DNA from: Pristionchus mayeri
Taxonomy: Eukaryota; Nematoda; Chromadorea; Rhabditida; Neodiplogasteridae
Direction: 5' to 3'
Length of the DNA stretch: 64,000 bases
Assembly: GCA_036245805.1 (NCBI GenBank)
Contig: BTRK01000001.1
Span: 434,001-498,000, forward strand
The notes beneath the pieces are model-generated. The model was not told the DNA's origin, ran no database searches, and worked only from the letters and a program-made list of their open reading frames with translations. Below are positions 54,854 through 64,000 of this stretch, piece by piece. The translations under genes and the position numbers were made by a program. The first letter of the stretch is position 1; each line of letters opens with the position of its first letter.

Positions 54854-57489
54854 CATAGGCGTTCTTCACATAGCCTCTTGCTTCCTAGAGTTCTTCACGA
54901 ATGCAGTCAAATGTGGTAGCTTATTCAGCCGGGTATAGGAAGGAAACCTGTGATGAGGAGAGAAAGAATATTAACATTGTTTGAATAATAGATTGCACAG
55001 AATCATACCATCGATAACAGAGGCGCAATCCATAAAATCAAACAAACCCCTCACCTTGACACGCACTGTGGATTCATTTGCGAGGAATTGGATATTATTG
55101 TTTTTTGCTTAGAGTGAATCGATATTAAAATCAGTGAAAGAATTAACTCATCTAAGGATATTGACTCGATGAAAGACGAATGCATCTGGTAGGGATTCAC
55201 TAACTTTTTTTTCAATAGCTGAAGAGTCGAAAATCAAAGGAATTCCTGCCATAGAGTAGATATGTTGAAAATGAAACCGAACTGAACAAGGCCCTAGCAA
55301 CTTTCTACTTTTTTCTCAATTATCAATCTCCCCACGAATGTGTCTTTCTCTCTCTTGCTCTTCCCATTCCTTATAACATAATCATTTATCGTAACACGAT
55401 GTTTGGCTGTAAGCACCTCTTCACGAAGGGCGCTACAAACACAGCTTTTCTGGTGTGAAAATGAGGATACCTCGCGCAATCCTGCACACTCATCATCCTC
55501 CTTCCTCACTACTGATTGTCTCTCAGAAGGCACTACGGACATTTTTTATCGGATTTATCTGTTTCACTAGATCTACAAGTAAATCATAATCTTCTCCCTA
55601 ATAATTCCTTGTGTTGTATTCCCCTCAAAACAATATTTAAAATACACTATTCAAGTTCGGCTAGTGAAAAATATTCTATTATGTATTTAGTCTAATGTTG
55701 TATTTTTAGTCAGAGAAAGAAAGAGAGCTTGGAAACCGAAGAAACATTCTCTCCTACTTCACCTGGATTCCGAAGATGATGGGAAGGAAATGATAGCGCC
55801 GATGCTCATGCACCAAGGCGTCTTCGTTTGAATATTAATAAATATTTTTAATATTCCCACTTCAATTCGTTACCACCATCTGAAATCTCGCAAATAAAAG
55901 ATCCAAGTGCTGCCAGAATTAAACGGGATTTCACAACCTCGAAATAGCATTGTTAAAAAAACTAAAAAAAAGAAATTACAATCGTGGTCGTCGCGTTCGA
56001 ACGAAATGAGGAGCAGCAGAAGCGAGTTTTCACAAATGTCGTCAATGAGATTTTAAAATTCAGAATAAAAATTAATCAAAATTAAGCCTACACAGCCTGC
56101 CAGGATGAATGAAATGATTCATTTTCGTGGCGAACGAGTTCATTCTTTGTTCGCACTCTTAATCGCTTCCGGATCATTTCTCTCTCACAGTTCCCCCGAA
56201 CGGTGAAGAAGGTCAATGCAAAAATTCAAATATCCTTGATGAAACATAATCATTCATCGGCTTTGACGCCATTCAAAAACAGGAAAATCAAATCCATCTT
56301 GCGAAACATATCCAATTTATTGTCGATAATCGCAGTTTCCGACCTTAAACTTAGTAACTCGGATCGACTCTCGTAAGGTCGATCTGCCTAACCAATGAAA
56401 TACATGATTAGATAGCCAATGCATTGACGAACTACTTATAGGAGCCCGAATTTCCATTTTCGATTTAGGTCTCGCGCAATATCGATTTCCGTAGAGCTCT
56501 GTGAAGCAAAAAATGACCGCAAAATCCTAAAAATGGGATGAAATTATCGATCATTCCCCTTCCCTCATTAGAATACGTCCGCCACGATATTGGTCATTCT
56601 CATCCAATCTGAGAGGTTGTGGCCTACAATTTGAGGCAAACTTTGTCAACTTTCACTAAATTCTTCTCAGTGATCACTTCGTTATTTTACCAACATAACC
56701 AGCAGATCTCACCCCTGCGAACTCTTCATATTCTCGCATTTTGCTGCTACGAATTCTGCGCGAGTAGTTGCGGTTGAACATCACAAATTTCGAAATAGAC
56801 TCAAAATGACTTCAATTTTCAAACATCGTGTAAATTTTACCGTTACAGTGGTATCATATTATGAGATTTTTTTATCAATTTTACCTTTACCCTTCACTTC
56901 GAGAAGGAGATTCTTCACATTGATAAGTTCAGTGATTTAAATTGTTTTGAAATAGCCATCTCTTCGACAATCGAACACAAGGATTTCTCAATTCATTTAT
57001 GCACGTCTTGAAACCACACTGCTACACGCCTACACAATTCCACTTTTCAATTATCTACATCCTCATTCCAACCTAGCTTGCAGTTCTTACCTTGAGTAGA
57101 GGTTATCGTATCATTGATGCATCTGCAGCAACTGCGAATTCTGCTCAAATGTGGCAGACTGTTGCATCTTGATATGCAGTGATTGGGCCACAATAGAGCA
57201 AAGTTGATGCTGCAGCCAGACTACCAGCAATTCTTGTGAATCAGAAGCAACAGTTATGGGGCCGGATCAAAACTCATTAGTAGTCGGTAGATTGTTGCGA
57301 AAATAATGAAAAAAAAATAGTGGAGATGATATGTGCACGATGTATCCATTATTTGATGCATGCTATGACATTTTTACTGACATTTTACTATGATAAAATT
57401 TCCTTAATCAATCAGTGTTCTTTCCCTCGCATCTACTTTCTCTCCTCACTGTTCCACTTAAAGAATGAGTGTCAGCAAAGTTGAACAAA
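54854..57489. other. spacer with composite repeat copy 55830-56740
   Basis: 55830-56060 and 56640-56740 match 36930-37330 (GTGCTGCCAGAATTAAACGG, AATCGTGGTCG, GTCAACTTTCACTAAATTC) but are separated by about 580 bp of extra sequence. A minus frame 55542-55294 (82 codons, MSVVPSERQSVVRKEDDECA) is open but without family. No gene called. Confidence 0.4.
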
Positions 57490-57662
57490 GCTGTGTTAAA
57501 CCTCAAAATGTGAATTCGACGCAACGTCGTCTGGAGCCAACGGAAGCTCAACGTGCAAAATGAGTGCGCTTATCGTCTCCAGCGCCATTGAGAACCCCAA
57601 ATTGGAAAATCGGTTTTTTTTGCTGTGCCGGGCTCCGATCGATTCTTCGGCAAACGCACTCA
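57490..57662. repeat. half-element of F/G family
   Basis: AACGTCGTCTGGAGCCAACG, GAGAACCCCAAATTGG and a terminus CGGCAAACGCACTCA|TA match one arm of G in reverse. No partner arm; it ends at the same TA at which element Q begins. Confidence 0.65.
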
Positions 57663-57664
57663 TA

Positions 57665-58073
57665 TGAAGCCGTTCGCCTAAGAATCGATCAATGTCATGA
57701 TGGGTCTGGAACAACAATTTTTTGAAAACTTGTAGAATGAGGTTCTCAATGTAATTCACGTTTTCAGCTTTGACCTTATATTCGAGAACAAAATTTTCAT
57801 GATATTTGCATAAATCAAAATTTCCATATTCAAGGTCGATGGGGTCACAGGTATCTTATTGTTCCTCTGTACAAATTTGAAGATGATTCTTCAACCGGTA
57901 TCTGAGTTATGAATAATAATGTAGGTGCAGCCTACATGCAGCCTGGCTCAACCGGTTGAGTTGGAGCAAAATGAAGTAGACCATGATGATCGGCACCCTT
58001 GAGAACCTCATTCCACAAGTTTTCAAAAAAATGCTGTGCCAGACCTTGATCGATTCTTAGGCGAACGGCTTCA
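57665..58073. mobile_element. TA-flanked foldback Q
   Basis: 409 bp between TA dinucleotides (57663-57664, 58074-58075). Ends TGAAGCCGTTCGCCTAAGAA and reverse; inner arms GACCTTGATCGATTC-like and GAGGTTCTCAATG pair. Same terminus type as G. Confidence 0.8.
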
Positions 58074-58079
58074 TATTCA

Positions 58080-59660
58080 ATCTACTTTCTAGGTATCATC
58101 CGTTACTCGGCGGCAAACTGCTGCACGAGTAGTGATCGTCTTAGGTGAAGTGGAAGACGCAGCAGAGGGAGTAGCTACAGTATCTGAAAATAGAAAGAAG
58201 AATGGATTGCCGTGTCGCTGCTCTCCCAGCATAACGATGAAGTCTGAATATTAACAAATATTGTTTTATTTCGTTCTTCATCACGCTCAGATCAACAACG
58301 TCTGTCACCTGAGGAGTAAAATATACGGGTGCAGCCAGAATCGAACAGGTGATGTGAAAAAATTACGCTTAATTTCACAGTCTTTAAAAAACTGTTAACA
58401 AATAGCAGATGGAGGATCGCAACGCAGGAGGGATGGAGCAGTCTTTCAGAACGATGGGAATCACTGATACCTTGCAGGCCAAACATAAGCCTGCTAAACT
58501 TTTTCTCGATTCATCTGAAGGAAGTACTTGGAAAACAAGCAAATAAATGTAGTAGATCCTACTACGCTAATTCCCTTTTGACTACGCTCATAATACATCT
58601 GCGCGTTCCTTGACTTATTATAACTTTTGTCCAATGATACGATCATCGAAAACAAGCTTTTCCAAACGAAGATACGTTCCTAATGAAACCCCACTGCTAC
58701 ATGTGAGCACAATTCCACCTTTTAATAAAACGACAAATCTTCAGTTCCTCTTAAACCCATCCTCTTCTTCACTACTCCCAACCCTTCTACCGTACTCACT
58801 AGACGTCACTTGCATCGTCTGGTAGTCTTCGAGAGCTTCGTTTGGCTGCAGCGATTGTGAACGAAACGAAGACCTTTATTTGCATCAACGCAACTATAAC
58901 ATTAGTTTATTTTCTTCTTTTACTTTTCTTCTTTATCATTTAATTGGAAAGAAAATGGTGTGGGGAATGGATTTACTTTCGTTAAAAATATTTTTTTTAT
59001 TGGCCATCACATGTCAAAGAAGTGGACAACCGTGATCATTGGTGTTTCAGAATTGTCATGAAAGCCTTGTAAAAGGTAAATTTTTTATTAGATCGCCAGT
59101 TTTGTTTGACAAAACAAAAAAAACCTTCGATCTTCCATAGAGTGACTCATGGGGGGAGCGTCGATAAAGGCACATGCTAATCCGCTCAGTTGCCGAACGA
59201 AAGCACAAGAGGAACAACGAGCAAATCTGCCCGAAATTAGTTTAGAAGCATATTCGATTGATATTCTTCCACAGTCATCATTACTTCGAACGATCGTTCG
59301 GTTCGGATTTAGAATGGTTTATCCTTACCATCTCTTACACAACTCATTATTCGTTAAAAACGAAACTCAATGGAATTCCTTCGCACAATTGCTGCCGCTA
59401 CTGTAATATCTTATGACAGCTGTAGTATCGAGTCGTGGGTAGAAAAGTATCTTTCGTTTCTCGGGCTGAAATGTTTACAACAGGCGACAACAAGACCTGA
59501 AACAAATTGTATCGGAGAATTCGAGGTATTCGAGTCACAAAGATCAAGTAAATTGGACACTTTGACTATTTTAATATTACAATTAATTATTAATTGTTCT
59601 CAGATTAGCTCCGAGCACACAGTGGAGTAACATCTTCGTATTGACATCGCAGGATAAGTG
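58080..59660. repeat. composite dispersed repeat, most complete copy
   Basis: Contains in order the sequences otherwise scattered at 21790-22500 (inverted), 36930-37330, 50905-51420, 47101-47250 (inverted) and 42100-42682 (inverted). Includes the J block (58620-58790) and the K block (59040-59650) separated by about 250 bp. No transposase or clear termini were seen; possibly a large decayed DNA transposon. Confidence 0.6.
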
Positions 59661-60055
59661 AAATATAAAACCGTGCACACAACTATTCTCCGCTTTTTAC
59701 ACTCGGAATACCTGCTGGTTCTCATTTCGAAAACAATACAAAATGTATTCTTTCAAAAGAGCTGACAAGAATTGCATAACCCGGATTTCCAGGTTTCGAA
59801 CAATCCGTACAAGACTAGTAGAGAAGCGCAATTCGATTTCTTGCAGATCTCGACAATATCGCTAATTCCTCAATATCACATTATATTCTTTGCGTATTGG
59901 TACACAACGAATCTGATGGCCGACGCCACTCCACAACTTTCCTTTATATCTTGCCTCTTCGCATCCACGCTTGAGATAATCGAGTAGGAGGAAGCACAGA
60001 TTATGAGGTCAGTGACTGAAATGGAGGAGATCTGTGTTTGACTCTCTCCAATTCA
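59661..60055. other. spacer
   Basis: AT-rich; no feature recognised other than a weak 71-codon frame (59772-59987) without family. Confidence 0.35.
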
Positions 60056-60250
60056 TATATATATATATATATATATCTTTATCTCACAATGAAAATGCGC
60101 GAATACAAAAAACCAGCAGCTCGGAGCTGGTAAGAAAACAATTGTAATAATGATGATGTGGTGTGGTGGTGAACGTTGAGTTGGCCGCAGCTTCCGGCGG
60201 CCCGAATTGGGCGAAGGTGACATCGAAGGAGACGAGAAAGATAAAACATA

Positions 60251-61745
60251 TCAAAGGATATGCGATACGGGTACTATAGAAGAGATAGATTTGATGAACA
60301 ATCGGGATGATTTAAATAGTGAATCTTTGGGCAATGCATTTAAGATGGAATGAGTGCGATGCGAAATAAAGTTTTTGGAATTGTTATCGCATGCACGGAA
60401 GAGGGGATATAATTTACGCGTAGCTCCTCGAGTACGAGAGTGTCTGGTCTCGAATAGCATAGAGGGAGTAACAGCGGATTGAGGGGAAAATAGGGAATGA
60501 ACGAATTTATAGGAGGACATATTTCTACGATAGTCAAGCGGGTCTAATTCAAATTTCTTGCAAGAAAGAGCATAAGATATGAACGGGATTTTACAACGGA
60601 AATGCAATCTGCGAATGAAATTATACTGGACCCTCTCGAGGAGTTTGCGATCCTTGAGAAGATGGGGTGAATATACAATTGAACAATATTCAAGAATTGA
60701 CCTAACTATGTACGCATGAAGTAAAACTTTGGGATTTGCTGACTTAATTGCAACAAAAAAAAATTAAGGCGTTTGGAAGCCTTTTTAACTATATCAAGAA
60801 TGTGAGGACGGAAAGAAAGATTACTGGAAATTAGGACTCCGAGATCCTTTACACAATCAATTGGAGCAATTGGCGAGGAATCGAAGAAATATGATATTTT
60901 GGGATTTCTACTACCAAGATGGAGAATGTGAGATTTAGCAGGGTTCACTGACATTTGTCATGTTGAACACCAGCTACAAAGAGCATTGGGTGCTGATTGA
61001 AGATAAGGAGGGGAGGGGGAAGATTGGTGACGGAAAGAGAATACAAGCTTGAGATCATCAGCAAAAATAAATGAGTCTACAGGAGAAGTATCAGCAATAT
61101 CATTAATAAATATCAGAAATAGTAAGGGACCCAAGACGCTTCCCTGGGGAACTCCTGAGGAAACACGAGACGGTTTTGAAAGAGCTGAACCGACACGGAC
61201 TTTTTGAGAGCGTGTGCAAAGCCACGCCTCAATCCATCTGTGCAGATTTCCCGAAATACCATATGATGAAAGCTTGAGAAGGAGCTTAGAATGTGAAACG
61301 GTATCGAATGCCTTGCGGAAGTCGCGATATCGGAGGATAATTTGGAACAGCGATCGGAAGTGAGTTGGGATAGAAACGAGGTTAAAGGAGTGCTCCGGGG
61401 AACAAATGCTAGGGAGTCCCACCACGAAAATTCTGCGCTCGCAATGGGAAACTGTAGCGATTTTGCCCTAGAATGAGCTGAAACGTATGTAGTACGAGTG
61501 AAACATAAACGAACCAGGCGCTACCCTGCGCTTTCAATGAACTTTGCGCGTATGTAAATCGCTTCATAGGCCTCTGTGGAACTTCGGACAAAGTGATTTC
61601 TGATCGGGTTAGTGGCCTCTACTATATCCACACTGTCACCATGGGTGACTGAACATTCCCCGGAGCACCCCTTTAATTGATGCGTGCTACTCCTGCCTTT
61701 ACGAAAACCGTATTGGCAAGAGGAAAACGCATTTTGCGAATTTAG
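60251..61745 (-). pseudogene. LINE reverse transcriptase fragment
   Basis: Read on the minus strand: QYGFRKGRSSTHQ (about 61720-61680), MITE L2, then FRKAFDTVSHSKLLLKL, SGVPQGSVLGPLLFLIFIND, catalytic FADD (about 61060), and after a TGA at about 60957 (same frame, between WCST and QMSVNPAKSHILHLGS), DLGVLISSNLSFRPHI. A frameshift leads to the C-terminal DPLDYRRNMSSYKFVHSLFS part ending at 60251. Distinct subfamily from the LINE at 42.7 kb (different tail). Confidence 0.85.
61386..61672. mobile_element. TTAA MITE family L, copy 2
   Basis: 287 bp flanked by TTAA (61382-61385, 61673-61676); TIR AGGAGTGCTCCGGGGAA and AGGGGTGCTCCGGGGAA. Sibling of 33820-34107. Inserted inside LINE RT coding sequence. 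Confidence 0.9.
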
Positions 61746-61750
61746 ATGAC

Positions 61751-61896
61751 ACTCTCTCGCCGTCTCTTATGATTCATTAGACAAGTGATGTACCATACAC
61801 AGAGATTTGTTCTTAGTCTTGAGAAATTATATTTTTCACGATGTTGTACTTCGTTCTATGGCGTACTTCGTTCTATGGCATGAGTTATCTATGATA
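61751..61896. other. short spacer
   Basis: Contains a tandem GCGTACTTCGTTCTATGG/TGTACTTCGTTCTATGG duplication (about 61844-61880). Nothing else seen. Confidence 0.4.
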
Positions 61897-63860
61897 TGAG
61901 GTGAATCGTGAGAGAATCGACCACGCCGCGGCGGTAGGATTCAAGTTTGTTCGATCCGGCTATAATTTTGGTTATACGTACTTTAAATGACGCTCTTTAA
62001 AACTGCGTCGTCAGAATTTTGATATCTATCGTCATCTTCGAGATTCAGAAGGCCAAACTTGGTACTATTACTTTTCGACAGTCAAATCGGGACCACTTAA
62101 ATGGTCATAACTTCGTTCAAAATTGAGATAGGACGTCGTTCATCTTTTCAAAAGAAAGCTACCATCCTGGTCATCATTCCTGCTCTTCGTGCTGGTGCGG
62201 GGCGGTCGGGTGCACCAAAAATTGCGTATCTCTGGAAATCGGAAAAAACGTATTGGGTTATCATGCTTAAGTTGTAGTACATATACATGTCTAACTTTTC
62301 GCCAAAAATTAGCAAAATCGGAGTATAAACAAAAAAAAGGGACGCACTTTTGTGCGGCGACCCCAAAATTTGTTCCGGACAAGAGTATTACCGTATCTTC
62401 AATTGCCCTCATTTGGGCTCAAAATCGTTCAAAATCTTTTAAAACAACATTACAAATTGTTTCCACTCATGCTATAGCACTTTCATTGGGCATAAATGGT
62501 CACCTGACCGAAAATTTGAAATTCGATATTTTGGCCCCGGTCAACTTGCGGCAAGGGTCCAAACGCACTATATGGGTTTGAAATTATGTAAATACATCCC
62601 TCGAAACAGCTCAGAAGAAATGGGAGCCTGAAAATGTGAAATTTCGACTCAGGGATCCAAGGAAAGATGTAATACAGTATATCAAGAAGAAAAGGAGATA
62701 GAGACCTGAACTATAGCTCACAATGTAGAGAATGAAAAACTAAACATTTCATCTGTTGAAAGTGAGTCTCTCTCTTGTCGTTCAAGCGTTCTACAGAGCC
62801 TAGAAATTTGCTAACAACGACTGGAAACGCGCCCCTGGGAGCGCTAAATAGAGGGGAGGGAGAGCGCCAGACGGTTAGAGCACGAGCTCTCGGGGGTATT
62901 ATCGCATGTTTCTGGCCAACTTCTAGGCTCTGTAGAACGCTTGAACGACAAGATAGAGACTCACTTTCAACAGCTGAAATGTTTAGTTTTTCATTCTCTA
63001 CACTTTGAGCTATAGTTCAGGTCTCTATCTCCTTTTCTTCTTGATATACTGTATTACATCTTTCCTTGGATCCCTGAGTCGAAATTTCACATTTTCAGGC
63101 TCCCATTTCTTCTGAGCTGTTTCGAGGGATGTATTTACATCATTTCAAACCCATATAGTGCGTTTGGACCCTTGCCGCAAGTTGATCGGGGCCAAAATAT
63201 CGAATTCAAATTTTCGGTCAGGTGACCATTTATGACCAATGAAAGTGCTATAGCATGAGTGGAAACAATTTGTAATGTTGTTTTAAAAGATTTTGAACGA
63301 TTTTGAGCCCAAATGAGGGCAATTGAAGATACGGTAATACTCTTGTCCGGAACAAATTTTGGGGTCGCCGCACAAAAGTGCGTCCCTTTTTTTTGTTTAT
63401 ACTCCGATTTTGCTAATTTTTGGCGAAAAGTTAGACATGTATATGTACTACAACTTAAGCATGATAACCCAATACTTTTTCCGATTTCCAGAGATACGCA
63501 ATTTTTGGTGCACCCGACCGCCCCGCACCAGCACGAAGAGCAGGAATGATGACTTCAACATAGAATTGTAGAGCAGCATGGTAGCTTTCTTTTGAAAAAA
63601 AGAACGACGTTCTATCTCAATTTTGAACGAAGTTATGACCATTTAAGTGGTCCCGATTTGACTGTCGAAAAGTAATAGTACCAAGTTTGGCCTTCTGAAT
63701 CTCGAAGATGACGATATATATCAAAATTCTGACGACGCAGTTTTAAAGAGCGTCATTCTTGTGCGTACAACCAAAATTACAGCCGGATCGAACAAACTTG
63801 AATCCTACCGCCGCTGCCCCCCCCCCCCTCAAATGGTCGATTCTCTCGCGATTCGCCTCA
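61897..63860. mobile_element. TA-flanked foldback T, 1.96 kb
   Basis: Ends TGAGGTGAATCGTGAGAGAA and reverse (TTCTCTCGCGATTCGCCTCA) with TA outside (61895-61896, 63861-63862). Arms of about 950 bp are almost perfect inverted copies centred near 62880, where CACGAGCTCTCGGGG lies. A run of 13 C at about 63819 marks one arm only. The many open frames are mirror images and non-coding. Confidence 0.85.
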
Positions 63861-63894
63861 TATTACAATAGTGCAACAAAATCAAGATCTATTA

Positions 63895-64000
63895 GGTTGG
63901 TTCAAAAGTTTCTGACTATTTTCATGTTCCGGCATTTTTACCTACCCAGTCCATCTCAGTCACCCAATCAACTAATGGTTATTCGTAGTTGATTAAGGCT
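63895..64000. mobile_element. mariner-like terminus, cut by window end
   Basis: TTAGGTTGGTTCAAAAGTTT preceded by TA is the terminus type of cecropia-group mariners; the same TTAGGTTGGTTCATAAGTTT is in both arms of N. The remainder lies beyond the window. Confidence 0.5.

Larger units (their letters stand above)
60056..61750 (-). mobile_element. 5'-truncated LINE with (AT)n tail
   Basis: Minus-strand CR1/jockey-like LINE. The 3' end is the (AT)n run at 60056-60078 preceded by TGAGATAAAG. The 5' end is lost near 61750. RT homology extends across MITE L2, whose insertion at TTAA splits it. Confidence 0.85.

Noticed and set aside
62140..63642. Pairs of 64-130 codon frames in T
   Set aside because: Inverted duplicates produced by the palindrome; no protein motif.

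Overview
This is eukaryotic DNA, most probably from a rhabditid nematode. Support for that: a 47-bp intron in a minus-strand gene (7157-7203), short introns with TTTTCAG-type acceptors, a D34D mariner, a BEL/Pao retrotransposon primed by tRNA-Gly, CR1/jockey-like LINEs, GGGCGGAGC motifs, and very many palindromic TA- or TTAA-flanked elements rich in TACCGTAACCC/TTACTGTAG words. The species cannot be named from sequence alone, and no complete conserved host gene was recognised.

Layout. 1-2.1 kb: unclassified, with one candidate short exon. 2.1-4.9 kb: GC-rich hairpins, a TA-flanked MITE, a 126-bp tandem repeat and a 1.2-kb Tc1-type foldback. 4.9-10.0 kb: a large foldback element (A) whose 1.8-kb core carries two divergent genes, a C2H2/GWxL-domain protein (plus) and the C-terminal part of a single-pass membrane protein (minus); its arms are hit by a TTAA MITE and by another foldback (B). 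10.3-12.8 kb: a TA-flanked foldback (C) and a MULE-like foldback with a 9-bp target duplication (D). 13.6-17.3 kb: one copy of a 1.8-kb duplicated segment leading into a nested foldback (R) with element F inside an arm and a coding segment in its loop. 17.6-22.5 kb: candidate host exons, a decayed A-type arm, foldback I and a composite repeat. 23.5-26.9 kb: a full-length but dead mariner, then a foldback (E) with a broken second member of the C2H2/GWxL family. 26.9-31.6 kb: the second copy of the duplicated segment, cut by a BEL/Pao 5' LTR and gag, itself joined to half a mariner. 31.9-36.7 kb: a giant inverted repeat (N) with 1.8-kb arms. 38-39 kb: foldback G. 42.7-47.1 kb: a CR1/jockey-like LINE inserted in a composite repeat. 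47.7-54.9 kb: hairpin and foldback cluster (H, M1, M2). 55-59.7 kb: composite repeats and foldback Q. 60.0-61.75 kb: a 5'-truncated LINE (minus) split by a TTAA MITE. 61.9-63.9 kb: foldback T, then the start of another mariner-like terminus.

The main biological point is that several long foldback elements hold protein-coding segments exactly in their loops (A, E, R), two of them members of one gene family. This looks like repeated gene capture or gene carriage by terminal-inverted-repeat elements with no visible transposase. All boundaries and identities were read by eye; no alignments or searches were run.
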